The notes: a model not told the origin generated them from the letters alone. A stretch of 64,000 nt of DNA from Lachnospiraceae bacterium G11 (GCA_900103495.1 FMWZ01000010.1:62001-126000), one strand, 5' to 3'. Shown: positions 8,423 to 18,005, counted from the stretch's first letter. Numbers and translations: made by a program.

Positions 8423-9832
8423 ATGCACTACGTAAACAATAAAGCCGAAGATGTTCAGATAGCATACATAGGAGGTGGCTCCAGAGGTTGGGCCTGGACA
8501 TTTATGACAGACCTTGCTCTTGAGGAAAGGTTATCCGGAACCATCAGGCTTTATGACATAGATAGACATGCGGCAGAAAATAATGCCATTATCGGAAACC
8601 ACTTAAGTGAGAGAAAAGAAGCTGTAGGAAAGTGGAAATATGAAGTTAAGGATTCTTTAAAGAGTGCTTTGGAAGGAACCGACTTTGTGGTTATCTCCAT
8701 TTTGCCCGGAACCTTTGACGAGATGGAAGTGGATGTGCACATGCCGGAACGCCTGGGCATTTATCAGTCCGTTGGTGACACAGCTGGCCCCGGAGGAATA
8801 ATCAGAGCTTTACGTACACTTCCCATGTTCTCAGAGATAGCGGAAGCAATTAAGAGATACTCCCCTAAGGCCTGGGTAATCAACTACACCAATCCCATGT
8901 CCTTATGTGTGAAAACCCTTTACCATGTATTCCCCGAGATCAAGGCCTTCGGATGCTGTCACGAAGTATTCGGAACTCAGGATCTCTTAAGAAGAATCCT
9001 TAAATATGAGGGCTATGTTGATGAGCTTGTGGACAGACATGACATTGACATAAATGTTCTTGGTATAAATCACTTTACCTGGTTTGACTATGCATCATAT
9101 AAGGGAATGGATTTATTCCCTATATATAAGAAATATATCGATGAAAACTTTGAGAGAGGCTGGGAAGGCGGCGACTCCGAGCATTGGGCAAACAAGTGCT
9201 TCGTCTGCAAACACAGAGTAAAGTTTGACCTGTTTAATAAGTATGGTCTTATTGCGGCTGCCGGAGACAGACACCTTGCAGAGTTTATGCCCGGGGATAC
9301 TTATCTTAAGGACCCTGAGACAGTTGAAAGCTGGGATTTTGCCCTCACAAGTGTGGAATGGAGAAAGAAAGACCTTAAGGACAGACTGGAGCGTTCCGCA
9401 AGACTTGCTTCCTTTGAGGAAGAGATTGAGCTTAAGCCCACGGGAGAAGAAGGAATTCTTCTTATCAAGGCTTTGTGCGGACTTGAGAGAGTAATAAGTA
9501 ATGTTAATATTCCTAACACAGCCGGTCAGATTCCCAATCTTCCAAAGAACGCTGTCGTTGAAACCAACGCCATTTTTGACAGAGATTCCATAAGACCTGT
9601 AAGTGCAGGGCCTCTGCCAAAGAACATATATGATTTGATTATTCCTCATGTTAAGAACCATGAGAGAGTATTGGAAGCAGCATTCACATTTGATAAAGAG
9701 CTTGTAAGAGAAGCCTTTCTAAATGATCCTCTTACAAAGGGAAGAGCTTCAGAGGAAGAGATTTTCAAACTTGTGGACGATATGATAGAATCAACAAAGA
9801 AGTACCTTCCTGAAGGCTGGGAAGGAAAATAA
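8423..9832 (+). CDS. lplD: GH4 alpha-galacturonidase-like (LplD-type) glycosidase
   Basis: A 469-residue NAD- and metal-dependent family 4 glycosidase. The Rossmann motif IAYIGGGSRGWAW lies at residues 13-25, the metal-binding CCHEV at about 178-182 and GINHFTWF (His about 217). GH4 enzymes oxidise C3, eliminate across C1-C2 and re-add water, and need the bound cation and NAD. The N-terminus and overall length resemble Bacillus LplD, shown to be an alpha-galacturonidase; alpha-glucosidase or alpha-glucuronidase activity cannot be excluded. Cytoplasmic. The start follows CGGAGG. It lies 17 bases before the deacetylase gene, in a probable two-gene operon transcribed away from the AraC regulator. 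Confidence 0.8.
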   Translation: MHYVNNKAEDVQIAYIGGGSRGWAWTFMTDLALEERLSGTIRLYDIDRHAAENNAIIGNHLSERKEAVGKWKYEVKDSLKSALEGTDFVVISILPGTFDEMEVDVHMPERLGIYQSVGDTAGPGGIIRALRTLPMFSEIAEAIKRYSPKAWVINYTNPMSLCVKTLYHVFPEIKAFGCCHEVFGTQDLLRRILKYEGYVDELVDRHDIDINVLGINHFTWFDYASYKGMDLFPIYKKYIDENFERGWEGGDSEHWANKCFVCKHRVKFDLFNKYGLIAAAGDRHLAEFMPGDTYLKDPETVESWDFALTSVEWRKKDLKDRLERSARLASFEEEIELKPTGEEGILLIKALCGLERVISNVNIPNTAGQIPNLPKNAVVETNAIFDRDSIRPVSAGPLPKNIYDLIIPHVKNHERVLEAAFTFDKELVREAFLNDPLTKGRASEEEIFKLVDDMIESTKKYLPEGWEGK

Positions 9833-9849
9833 GACAAGGGAGATTTATC

Positions 9850-10689
9850 ATGTCAAATTTATTCCTGCGCTTTCCCGGTGGAAAGATCAAGACACTTACA
9901 TTAAGCTACGACGACGGAGTTGAACAGGACGAGAAGCTCATCGATATAATGGTTAAGTATGGGCTCAAGGGAACCTTTAACTTAAACAGCGGCTGTTACG
10001 CCAAAGAGGGAACAGTTTATCCTGCAGGGCAGATTCACAGAAGAATGCCAAAGAGCAAGGTGGATAAACTTTATGTTCAGAACGGAATGGAGGTTGCGGT
10101 ACATGGTTACACCCATCCTTTCCTTGAACAGCTTCCTGTAAACAGAGCCACCTACGAAGTGATTCAGGATAAGATGACTCTCGAGAGGCAGTTTAACCAA
10201 ATCATCAGAGGAATGGCCTACCCCTACGGAACCTTTAATGATGAGGTTGTGGAGATAATCAAGAATGCGGGTATTGTTTACTCAAGAACCGTTATCTCAT
10301 CGGAGGGCTTTGATTTACCGAAGGACTGGCTTAGACTTGAGGCCACCTGCCACCATGACAATCCCCGCCTTATGGAACTAGCGGATAAATTTGTAACATC
10401 TCATCACCCCTGCGGCTGCCCCTGGATGTTCTACCTTTGGGGTCACGCATACGAGTTTGAGCAGAACAACAATTGGAATGTCATAGAGGAGTTTGCCAAG
10501 AAGGTTTCAGGCAAGGATGATATCTGGTATGCCACCAACATAGAAATCTATGATTATATTCATGCCTTTAATGAACTGAGATTCAATACAGACATGACAA
10601 CTTGCTACAATCCCACCGTTGCAGACTTGTGGTTCGAGTACAACGAAACACCATATTTTGTGAAAGGTGGAGAGACAATCCAGCTGTAA
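9850..10689 (+). CDS. Polysaccharide deacetylase-like protein (NodB/CE4 fold), cytoplasmic
   Basis: A 279-residue protein with the NodB signature TLTLSYDDGVEQDEKL (Asp 21/22) and the metal-binding pair in VAVHGYTHPFLE (His 85 and 89), then MAYPYGTFNDEVVEIIK. These form the Asp-His-His metal site of CE4 deacetylases. There is no signal peptide, which is unlike cell-wall deacetylases, so it probably removes acetyl groups from imported oligosaccharides. It follows the GH4 gene closely (GGGAG ribosome site) and ends before a strong terminator. Confidence 0.8.
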   Translation: MSNLFLRFPGGKIKTLTLSYDDGVEQDEKLIDIMVKYGLKGTFNLNSGCYAKEGTVYPAGQIHRRMPKSKVDKLYVQNGMEVAVHGYTHPFLEQLPVNRATYEVIQDKMTLERQFNQIIRGMAYPYGTFNDEVVEIIKNAGIVYSRTVISSEGFDLPKDWLRLEATCHHDNPRLMELADKFVTSHHPCGCPWMFYLWGHAYEFEQNNNWNVIEEFAKKVSGKDDIWYATNIEIYDYIHAFNELRFNTDMTTCYNPTVADLWFEYNETPYFVKGGETIQL

Positions 10690-10716
10690 AGACAGTAAAT
10701 AAAAAAATGTTAGTTG

Positions 10717-10758
10717 ACGGGAAACGCCCAAATTTCGGGACGTTTCCCGTTTTTATTT
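10717..10758 (+). terminator. Rho-independent terminator after deacetylase gene
   Basis: ACGGGAAACG (10717-10726) and CGTTTCCCGT (10741-10750) are perfect 10-base arms followed by TTTTATTTTT. Confidence 0.92.
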
Positions 10759-10800
10759 TTCCTGTTTTTGGGCATAATGCCAAAAGACCCCTTTACAAAA

Positions 10801-10846
10801 TAACATGTTAGTGGTAGATTTTAACATAGATAGACTAGTATACAAG
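10801..10846. promoter_or_regulatory. Possible operator region upstream of GntR gene
   Basis: TAACATGTTA (10801-10810) is a perfect palindrome, and CTAGTATACAAG (10835-10846) is a near-palindrome around GTATAC, resembling the short dyads bound by FCD-type GntR regulators. No convincing -35/-10 pair was found. It may be an autoregulatory site; the assignment is weak. Confidence 0.3.
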
Positions 10847-10903
10847 TAGACCAGCGATAAATATTTAACAAAAGCGCCATAAATAATTGAAAGAGTAGAC
10901 AGA

Positions 10904-11578
10904 ATGCACACTTCCGAAAGACTACCACGAGAAACAGCCAGAGATTTTGCATTTAGAGTACTTAGAGATAACATCGTTTCACTTGATTTAAAGCCGGGAA
11001 CGCTGATTTCAGAGAATGAAATAGCAATGGAATTCGGAGTCAGCAGGACTCCGGTAAGAGAGGCAATCATCGACCTGGCTAAAGCGGGGATAATTGAGAT
11101 TTTACCTCAAAGAGGTTCATATGTTTCGCTGATAGACCCAAGCATGGTTGAGGAGTCCAGATTCGTAAGAAAGATTCTTGATAAAGCGGTTATCGAGCTT
11201 GCCTGCGAGATAGCTCCCAAGGATGTAATTGATGAGATAGAGGAGAACGTCCATCTTCAGGAATTCTACCTTGAGAAAGAGGACGCCGACAGAATATACA
11301 TGCTTGATAACCAGTTCCACTACCTGATTTACAAGGCAGCAGGCAAAGAGACAACCTACGATATGAGCTCAACAATGATGCTTCACTTCGACAGGGTAAG
11401 AACTCTTTCGGTGGAGACGGTTAAGGACTTAAAGATAGTCAAAGATCACAGAGAAATGCTTGAAGCCATTAAGGCAGGAGATAAGGAAACCGCTGTTTTC
11501 CTGGTTGAAAAGCATTTGGGAAGATACAAGCTTGATGAAGCTCAGATGAAACAGGAACACCCTGAGTACTTTAAGTAA
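10904..11578 (+). CDS. GntR-family (FCD domain) transcriptional regulator
   Basis: A 224-residue regulator. The winged helix lies at about residues 10-75 (ISENEIAMEFGVSRTPVREAI, LPQRGSYVSLID), followed by an all-helical FCD ligand domain with FVRKILDKAVIELA, NQFHYLIYKAAG and DHREMLEAIKAGD. The metal-binding His residues expected of FCD domains are visible in the last two motifs. FCD regulators such as UxuR and ExuR answer to uronates or their breakdown products. As first gene of the aldouronate operon, this one probably senses a glucuronate metabolite and represses the operon. Confidence 0.9.
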   Translation: MHTSERLPRETARDFAFRVLRDNIVSLDLKPGTLISENEIAMEFGVSRTPVREAIIDLAKAGIIEILPQRGSYVSLIDPSMVEESRFVRKILDKAVIELACEIAPKDVIDEIEENVHLQEFYLEKEDADRIYMLDNQFHYLIYKAAGKETTYDMSSTMMLHFDRVRTLSVETVKDLKIVKDHREMLEAIKAGDKETAVFLVEKHLGRYKLDEAQMKQEHPEYFK

Positions 11579-11590
11579 GGAGATACGAAA

Positions 11591-12538
11591 GTGGCTAAAG
11601 AGAAAGCTGTAAAAGGGGCAAAAACCCCCTTCAACAAAGTCTATTTGAAGAGATACTGGCAGTTGTATGTACTGCTGTTTCTGCCGTTACTGTATCTGAT
11701 CATTTTCAAATACTTACCCATGTGGTATGTAATGATCGCATTTAAGAAATACAGTATCGTTCAGAGTATCTGGGAAATGCCCTGGGCCAAGAACCACGGC
11801 TTTGAGTACTTCATAAAGGCATTTAAATCCAACGACTTTATAAGAGCCTTAAAGAACACCATCACCCTGAATCTGAAGGACCTTATTTTCGGATTCCCGG
11901 TACCTATTATTTTTGCACTGATTCTTAATGAACTCAGACTTAAGAGATTTAAGAAGACGGTTCAGACCATCACCTACATGCCCCACTTCCTTTCATGGGT
12001 CATCATCTATGGTCTTGCATTACAGCTTTTTGCTCCTTCAACCGGTTTTGTAAATCTTCTCATTAACAAAATGGGATTGGAGTCAGTTCCCTTCCTCAAT
12101 AATTCTGCAACATGGGTTAAGACCTATATAGGACTTGGCATCTGGCAGAGCTTCGGATGGAACTCAATTATTTACCTGGCAGCCATTGCAGGCGTATCAC
12201 CTGAGCTGTATGAAGCAGCCAGCGTTGACGGCGCAGGCAGATTCCAGAAGATGTGGCACATCACTTTGCCGGGAATTAAATCTACAATCGTTGTTCTTCT
12301 TATCATGGCGTTAGGAAACATCATCGGATCCGGTTTCGACAGACCTTTCGCAATGCAGAACAAGCTGGTTATGGATGCTGCAGAGGTTCTTGCAACCTAT
12401 GTATATAAAGTCGGTATCAAGGGACTTCAGTTCTCATTGACCACAGCTGTTGGACTTTTCCAGTCGTTAGTAAACGTAATCTTCCTGCTTGGTGCGAACT
12501 TCCTGTCGCGTAAGCTGGGCGAGCGTGGTATTTGGTAG
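11591..12538 (+). CDS. lplB: Aldouronate-type ABC transporter permease, LplB-like
   Basis: A 315-residue CUT1 permease. The GTG start at 11591 is supported by AAGGAG eight bases upstream. The N-terminus RYWQLYVLLFLPLLYLIIFKY and YMPHFLSWVI are typical of LplB; the EAA loop reads LYEAASVDGAGRFQKMWHIT. It forms the pore with the next gene. The gene set lplB, ytcP, lplA with aguA matches the aldouronate cluster known from Paenibacillus JDR-2, so the cargo is probably methylglucuronoxylo-oligosaccharide. Confidence 0.88.
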   Translation: MAKEKAVKGAKTPFNKVYLKRYWQLYVLLFLPLLYLIIFKYLPMWYVMIAFKKYSIVQSIWEMPWAKNHGFEYFIKAFKSNDFIRALKNTITLNLKDLIFGFPVPIIFALILNELRLKRFKKTVQTITYMPHFLSWVIIYGLALQLFAPSTGFVNLLINKMGLESVPFLNNSATWVKTYIGLGIWQSFGWNSIIYLAAIAGVSPELYEAASVDGAGRFQKMWHITLPGIKSTIVVLLIMALGNIIGSGFDRPFAMQNKLVMDAAEVLATYVYKVGIKGLQFSLTTAVGLFQSLVNVIFLLGANFLSRKLGERGIW

Positions 12539-12548
12539 GAGGTGCATG

Positions 12549-13433
12549 ATGGAAGAGAACAGAATGATACATTCCACCAAATCACGTATCGGTGACTGGG
12601 GATTCGTAATAATATGTGCAATAGTTGCGATTATGTGCTTGCTGCCAATGTTTAACCTGTTGGCAAGATCCCTTTCCTCTACGGAATATCTTATTAAGCA
12701 TGAAGTATATCTCCTTCCCAAGGGACTTAACTTTGAAGCTTATAAGACCGTACTTAAGGATCCAAAGTATTTAAGATCCTTCTTTTGGACAGCGTTTTTG
12801 ACAGTTGTCTGCACAATCCTGTCCTTAACAATGACAACACTTTGTGCTTATCCCTTGATTTTTGAGAAGCTCAAAGGACGTCACTTTATCAACATCTTAA
12901 TAACAATAACAATGTTCTTCAACGCAGGAACAATTCCCAACTATCTGCTGATGCAGAAGCTTCACCTGCTTGATAATCCTTTGGTACTTATAGTTCCCGG
13001 ATGCTTAAGCGTCTACAACATGATTATCATGAGAAGCTTCTTCTACGGCATACCGGATTCCTTAAGAGAATCTGCAGAGATAGACGGAGCAAGCTTCTTT
13101 AAGATCCTTTGGGCAATATATGTTCCGCTTTCAAAGCCCGTTATGGCTACACTGGCTCTGTTCTACGCAGTAGGCCGTTGGAACGGATACTATGATGCGT
13201 TGATGTACATGAAGGATAAGAAGTTTTACCCCTTGCAGCTTCTGATTTACAACATACTGAACAATATTAACTCAGTGGAAGTTGCGACACAGGAAGGATT
13301 CTCAACACCGGGACTTTCTGATTCCCTGAAAGCGGCAACTGTAATGTTCTCAACGATTCCTATCCTTTGTATCTATCCTTTCCTCCAGAAGTACTTCATC
13401 CACGGAGTAACACTTGGAGCGGTTAAGGAATAA
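12549..13433 (+). CDS. Aldouronate-type ABC transporter permease, YtcP/LplC-like
   Basis: A 294-residue permease. Two adjacent ATGs (12546, 12549) follow AGGAGG; the second gives the better spacing of six bases, so it is chosen. The protein has about six membrane helices, the EAA loop SLRESAEIDGASFFKILWAIY and the ending HGVTLGAVKE, all usual for LplC/YtcP subunits. The gap to lplB is only 10 bases, so the two are translated from one message. Confidence 0.88.
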   Translation: MEENRMIHSTKSRIGDWGFVIICAIVAIMCLLPMFNLLARSLSSTEYLIKHEVYLLPKGLNFEAYKTVLKDPKYLRSFFWTAFLTVVCTILSLTMTTLCAYPLIFEKLKGRHFINILITITMFFNAGTIPNYLLMQKLHLLDNPLVLIVPGCLSVYNMIIMRSFFYGIPDSLRESAEIDGASFFKILWAIYVPLSKPVMATLALFYAVGRWNGYYDALMYMKDKKFYPLQLLIYNILNNINSVEVATQEGFSTPGLSDSLKAATVMFSTIPILCIYPFLQKYFIHGVTLGAVKE

Positions 13434-13444
13434 TAACGAATGAC

Positions 13445-13464
13445 TCTTTCTAACCTAAGAAAGA
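13445..13464 (+). other. Small stem-loop before the lplA-like gene
   Basis: TCTTTCT and AGAAAGA are perfect 7-base arms with a 6-base loop, in the 71-base gap between permease and binding-protein genes. It is probably an mRNA processing or stability element. Confidence 0.4.
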
Positions 13465-13504
13465 TCAGATATAAAAACTAAACATATTAAATGGGAGGTA
13501 TGAA

Positions 13505-15226
13505 ATGAAGAAAAAAGTTTTATCAGTTTTACTTGCATGTGCAATGACAATTTCTCTTGCTGCATGTGGTAACTCAGCTGATACTGCAGCACCTGCACCC
13601 GCTGACACAGCTTCTGAGACCAAGACAGAAGAAGCAGCTCCCGCAGAAGAGGCAGTAGAAGAAAGCGGAGCTCTTGCAGAGCTCGTTGACGGCAAATTTG
13701 CCGACACAAGACACATCACCGTTGAGATTTATGATCGTAACAACGATGGTGGTACAGATCCTACAAACAACATGTACACAGATTACATCAAGAAGGGTAT
13801 GCTTGATAAGTACAACGTAGAAGTTGAGTACGTTGCAGTTCCCCGTTGGACAGAGGTTGAGGAAATCAACAACCTTCTTGCAGGCGGAACAGCTCCTGAC
13901 ATCTGTGTTACTTACAGCTATCCTACAGTTCTTACATACGCTAACATGGGCGGTATTGTAGACCTTAAGGATTATGCAGAAGAGTTTAAGTCAGTAACTC
14001 CCAACCTTTGGGACTTCATCGGCGAAGAAGGTATCTTCTGGGATAAGGATCCCAAGACCGGTTCCCTCTGGGCAATCGAAGGTCGTCGTGTAGAGACACA
14101 GAAGAGCGTTACTTTTGTTCGTCAGGACTGGCTTGACAAGTTAGGCCTCAAGGCTCCTACAACAACTGAGGAGTTCCATGACATGCTCGTTGCTTTCAAG
14201 GATAACGCAAGCGAGCTTCTTGGCGCAGATGCTTCCAAGATGGTTCCTTTCTCAATCAGCTACGATGTAGGCTGGAGAGCAACCAACCTTATTGCTTCTT
14301 TCCAGGATCCTAAGATGACTGATAAAGAGCGTTACATTAATGGTTTCGATGACAGATACGCAACACAGAACGGAACAAAAGAGGCAGTTAAGCTTCTTAA
14401 CAAGTGGTATAATGAAGGTCTCCTTTGGAAAGATTTCCCTCTTTATCCTAGCGGAGATTCAACAGAGGATGATATGATCAAAGCAGGTTATGTAGGCTGC
14501 TTCGAGCATAACTGGGACTATGTATTCAGAAATGGTGAAGATGCAATCAACTCCAACCTTAGAAGAAACGTTGGTGAGGACGCTAAGTTCGTAGCAATCG
14601 ATCCCTTCGAGGATAAGAACGGCGGACACAGCAAGTGGATGTACAGCGCATTCGGAACAGACAGAAAGATCTTCTTCCCTTCAACTAACGATGAGCCTCT
14701 TGCTTCATTCCTCTATCTTGATTTCATTTCAAGCCCTGAGGTACTTAAATACCTCCAGGCAGGTGATGAAGGTGTTACACATGAGGTTCTTGAGAGCGGC
14801 GCTATCCAGCTTATCGCAGCAACAGGTGATCCTATCCAGAACTCCGGTAAGAACATCGACTACACACTTACATGTAACGGTACATGGTATGGTGATGAGA
14901 AGACAGCAGCTCTTTCACTTGCATACGGCTACGGCGATCAGGATCCCGAGCTTGTAGACGGCGCATCAAAGGCAGCTCAGGCAGAAGGTATGTATCCTAA
15001 GAACGTTAACGTTGGTGAGATTGCAGCAGAAGCAGAAGTTGGTGATACACTTACAGCTAAGAGAGACGAGATGTTCGATAACGCTGTAGTAGCTTCTGAA
15101 GCAGACTTCGATTCAGTATGGGATAGCTACATGGCTGATTACCTCTCAGCAGGTGGCCAGGCAATTATGGATGAGCGTGCTGAGAAGTGGGCAGAGTACT
15201 TCGGTGACTCTGATATGCTTCCTTAG
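13505..15226 (+). CDS. lplA: Aldouronate-type ABC transporter binding lipoprotein, LplA-like
   Basis: A 573-residue extracellular lipoprotein with signal peptide and lipobox (SLAAC, Cys about residue 21) and an acidic Ala/Glu linker. The mature part has HITVEIYDRNNDGGTDPTNN, then a large two-lobe domain. The length (over 550 residues) is that of LplA-type binding proteins and exceeds ordinary CUT1 proteins. The start follows GGGAGGT. It lies third in the operon, after both permeases and just before uxuA, and is followed by a strong hairpin. The ligand is inferred from context as aldouronate oligosaccharides. Confidence 0.88.
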   Translation: MKKKVLSVLLACAMTISLAACGNSADTAAPAPADTASETKTEEAAPAEEAVEESGALAELVDGKFADTRHITVEIYDRNNDGGTDPTNNMYTDYIKKGMLDKYNVEVEYVAVPRWTEVEEINNLLAGGTAPDICVTYSYPTVLTYANMGGIVDLKDYAEEFKSVTPNLWDFIGEEGIFWDKDPKTGSLWAIEGRRVETQKSVTFVRQDWLDKLGLKAPTTTEEFHDMLVAFKDNASELLGADASKMVPFSISYDVGWRATNLIASFQDPKMTDKERYINGFDDRYATQNGTKEAVKLLNKWYNEGLLWKDFPLYPSGDSTEDDMIKAGYVGCFEHNWDYVFRNGEDAINSNLRRNVGEDAKFVAIDPFEDKNGGHSKWMYSAFGTDRKIFFPSTNDEPLASFLYLDFISSPEVLKYLQAGDEGVTHEVLESGAIQLIAATGDPIQNSGKNIDYTLTCNGTWYGDEKTAALSLAYGYGDQDPELVDGASKAAQAEGMYPKNVNVGEIAAEAEVGDTLTAKRDEMFDNAVVASEADFDSVWDSYMADYLSAGGQAIMDERAEKWAEYFGDSDMLP

Positions 15227-15264
15227 TTCATAGGTTGCCAAAGGGTAATTTGATTTAAGAATTG

Positions 15265-15304
15265 AGGCGCACTTCGAAATAAAGTAAAATTTTGGAGTGC
15301 GCCT
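15265..15304 (+). other. Intercistronic stem-loop after lplA-like gene
   Basis: AGGCGCACT (15265-15273) pairs perfectly with AGTGCGCCT (15296-15304) across a 22-base AT-rich loop. No T run follows (ACATTTG), so it is probably a stabiliser or partial attenuator that lets the binding protein be made in excess over the catabolic genes. Confidence 0.65.
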
Positions 15305-15346
15305 ACATTTGTAAAGCACTAGAAAATAGTGGAGGCAGAATTAACG

Positions 15347-16414
15347 ATGGAAATGACATTAAGATGGTTCGGAACCGGATTCGATACCGTAACCTTAAAG
15401 CAGATAAGACAGATACCGGGAGTTACCGGTATTATTACCACGCTTTATGATACGGAGCCCGGGGAAGTATGGAGCAGAGAACGCATACATGCATTAAAGG
15501 AAGAGGTTAGTGCGTCGGGGCTGCATATCAGCGGTATAGAGTCGGTAAACATTCACGATGCCATTAAAGTCGGAACCCCCGACAGGGATAAGTACATCGA
15601 CAACTATATTGAGACCCTGGAGAATCTTGGCAAAGAAGATATTCATCTTGTTTGCTATAACTTTATGCCCGTTTTTGACTGGACAAGAACCGAACTTGCA
15701 AGAGTTCGTCCCGATGGTTCAACTGTACTTGCCTATACTCAAAAGGCCATCGATTCACTTGACCCCGAGACTATGTTTGAGTCCATTCAGGGCGATGCAA
15801 ACGGAGCTATTCTTCCCGGCTGGGAGCCTGAAAGAATGGCTAAGATTAAAGAGCTTTTCGATATGTACAAGGATGTGGATGATGAGAAATTATTCGCAAA
15901 CCTTAAGTACTTCCTTGAAAGAATAATGCCTGTGTGTGACAAGTATGACATAAACATGGCAATTCACCCCGATGATCCCGCATGGTCGGTATTTGGACTC
16001 CCCAGAATCATCATTAACCTTGAGAACATCCAGAGAATGATGAAGATGGTGGACAATCCTCACAATGGTGTTACCTTCTGTGCCGGAAGCTACGGAACCA
16101 ACAGGAAGAACGATCTTCCCACAATGATTAGAGCATTAAAGGGCAGAATCCATTTTGCACATGTAAGAAACCTGAAGTTTAATTCTGATGATGACTTTGA
16201 GGAAGCAGCTCATCTTTCATCTGACGGAAGCTTCGACATGTACGAGATTATGAAAGCCCTTTATGATATAGATTTCAAAGGACCCATCCGTCCCGATCAC
16301 GGAAGAATGATCTGGGATGAGGTAGCAATGCCCGGTTATGGCCTCTACGACAGAGCTCTCGGTGCCACATACCTCAACGGTTTATGGGAAGCAATCTGCA
16401 AATCTCAGAGGTAG
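15347..16414 (+). CDS. uxuA: Mannonate dehydratase
   Basis: About 355 residues; converts D-mannonate to 2-keto-3-deoxygluconate in glucuronate breakdown. The N-terminus MEMTLRWFGTGFDTVTLKQI and the following GVTGIITTLYD match UxuA. Further motifs are VCYNFMPVFDW, MAIHPDDPAWSVFGLPRI, CAGSYGTN, and PIRPDHGRMIW near the end, which carry the His and Cys metal ligands of the TIM barrel. The ATG at 15347 is chosen over an in-frame GTG at 15329 because it lies downstream of GGAGG and gives the usual N-terminus. The next gene begins four bases after its stop. Confidence 0.93.
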   Translation: MEMTLRWFGTGFDTVTLKQIRQIPGVTGIITTLYDTEPGEVWSRERIHALKEEVSASGLHISGIESVNIHDAIKVGTPDRDKYIDNYIETLENLGKEDIHLVCYNFMPVFDWTRTELARVRPDGSTVLAYTQKAIDSLDPETMFESIQGDANGAILPGWEPERMAKIKELFDMYKDVDDEKLFANLKYFLERIMPVCDKYDINMAIHPDDPAWSVFGLPRIIINLENIQRMMKMVDNPHNGVTFCAGSYGTNRKNDLPTMIRALKGRIHFAHVRNLKFNSDDDFEEAAHLSSDGSFDMYEIMKALYDIDFKGPIRPDHGRMIWDEVAMPGYGLYDRALGATYLNGLWEAICKSQR

Positions 16415-16418
16415 AAAA

Positions 16419-18005
16419 ATGTTTTTAACTGATGAAGGACTGAAAACTTGCGGGAAGGAGTACGAGAATAAAGGGTACCTCCTTCCTAAATATGACAGAA
16501 GCGTCATAAAATCAAATACCGATAAGAATCCTGAGTGGATTCACTTTGGAGCCGGGAACATTTTCCGTGCGTTCCAGGGCAACCTTATGGATCGCCTTCT
16601 GGAAAGCGGAAGAATGAACACCGGCCTTGTTGTATGCGAAGGTTTTGACTATGAGATAGTGGAGAAGATGTATAAGCCCCACGACAACTTATCTGTTCTT
16701 GTAACCCTTCGCGCCAACGGAACCATCGAGAAAAAGGTAATCGGAAGTATTGTTACTTCCCTTGTTCTTGACAGAAACAATAAGGCAGAGTTTGAGAAGC
16801 TTGAAGCTGTTTTTGCCAACAAGTCTCTCAAAATGTGCTCATTTACAATCACCGAGAAGGGTTATGTGGTTAAGAATCCCGCCGGAGAGTTATTACCCGG
16901 CGTTAAGGCCGACATCGAAGCCGGTCCCGAGGCCACCACAAGCTATATGGGTAAAATCGTATCCCTTCTCCACTACAGATATAAGTCCGGTGCCGCACCC
17001 ATAGCTTTTGTTTCCATGGACAACTGTTCTCACAACGGAGACAAGCTTTTTGACGCGGTTAACACCTACGTGGAAGGCTGGGTAAAGGCCGGAAAAGCTG
17101 ACAAGGGTTTTGCTGATTATGTAAGAGACCCTAAGAAGGTTTCATTCCCCTGGTCTATGATTGACAAAATCACTCCAAGACCCGATGAAACCGTCTATGA
17201 GAACTTGAAGAAGGACGGAATAGAGGATCTTGAGCAGGTTATCACAGAGAAGAAAACCTACGTTGCTCCCTTTGTAAATGCCGAGGAAACCGAGTACCTT
17301 GTTATAGAGGACTCCTTCCCTAACGGAAAACTTCCTCTTAATGAGGTGGGTGTCATTTACACGGACAGAGAAACTGTTGATAAAGTCGAGAAGATGAAGG
17401 TTTGTACCTGTCTTAATCCTCTCCACACTGCTCTGGCAATCTTTGGATGTCTCCTTGGATACAAGACCATTCATGATGAGATGGATGATGAGGATTTGCG
17501 TAATCTTGTGAACCTTTTGGGTCATAAGGAAGGAATGAAGGTAGTGGTTGATCCCGGGGTTATTGCTCCCAAGGACTTCCTTGAAGCGGTGCTTACAAAG
17601 AGACTTCCCAATCCCTTTATGCCCGACACACCTCAGCGAATTGCCTGCGATACATCCCAGAAGATTCCCATCAGATTCGGCGAGACCATCAAGGGATACA
17701 GGAAATCTCCCGAACTTACAACGGATGATTTGACTCTTATTCCTTTGGTTCTTGCAGGATATTTAAGATACTTAAAGGGAATTGATGATAAGGGTGAGAA
17801 ATTTGAATTAAGCCCGGATCCCTTGCTTGATGAGCTTACAAAGTTAGAGCCTTCGGAAGTTCTTAGAAAGCAGGAGATTTTTGCAAACGATCTCTTTGAA
17901 GATAATCTTGGAACCAGAATACTTGAAATCTTTGAGGAATTAAATGCCGGAAACGGCTCAGTAAGAAAGGTATTACATAAATATGTACACGAAGCTATGG
18001 CTTGA
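16419..18005 (+). CDS. uxuB: D-mannonate oxidoreductase (fructuronate reductase)
   Basis: A 528-residue member of the long-chain mannitol dehydrogenase family; interconverts fructuronate and mannonate with NADH. The cofactor motif is WIHFGAGNIFRAFQG (residues about 37-51), and the catalytic-domain motif is VCTCLNPLHTALAIFGCLLG. The ATG at 16419 is chosen because it follows CAGAGG just after the uxuA stop. Placement between uxuA and the alpha-glucuronidase favours fructuronate over tagaturonate as substrate. Its last 23 bases overlap the start of the GH67 gene. Confidence 0.88.
   Translation: MFLTDEGLKTCGKEYENKGYLLPKYDRSVIKSNTDKNPEWIHFGAGNIFRAFQGNLMDRLLESGRMNTGLVVCEGFDYEIVEKMYKPHDNLSVLVTLRANGTIEKKVIGSIVTSLVLDRNNKAEFEKLEAVFANKSLKMCSFTITEKGYVVKNPAGELLPGVKADIEAGPEATTSYMGKIVSLLHYRYKSGAAPIAFVSMDNCSHNGDKLFDAVNTYVEGWVKAGKADKGFADYVRDPKKVSFPWSMIDKITPRPDETVYENLKKDGIEDLEQVITEKKTYVAPFVNAEETEYLVIEDSFPNGKLPLNEVGVIYTDRETVDKVEKMKVCTCLNPLHTALAIFGCLLGYKTIHDEMDDEDLRNLVNLLGHKEGMKVVVDPGVIAPKDFLEAVLTKRLPNPFMPDTPQRIACDTSQKIPIRFGETIKGYRKSPELTTDDLTLIPLVLAGYLRYLKGIDDKGEKFELSPDPLLDELTKLEPSEVLRKQEIFANDLFEDNLGTRILEIFEELNAGNGSVRKVLHKYVHEAMA

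Noticed and set aside
9113-9661. 182-codon open frame on the minus strand inside the GH4 gene
   Set aside because: It lies entirely antisense to a well-supported GH4 gene and has no ribosome site or recognisable domain.
12489-12548. Longer N-terminus of the YtcP-like permease
   Set aside because: The upstream part overlaps the LplB gene and lies before the AGGAGG ribosome site; the family N-terminus begins after it.
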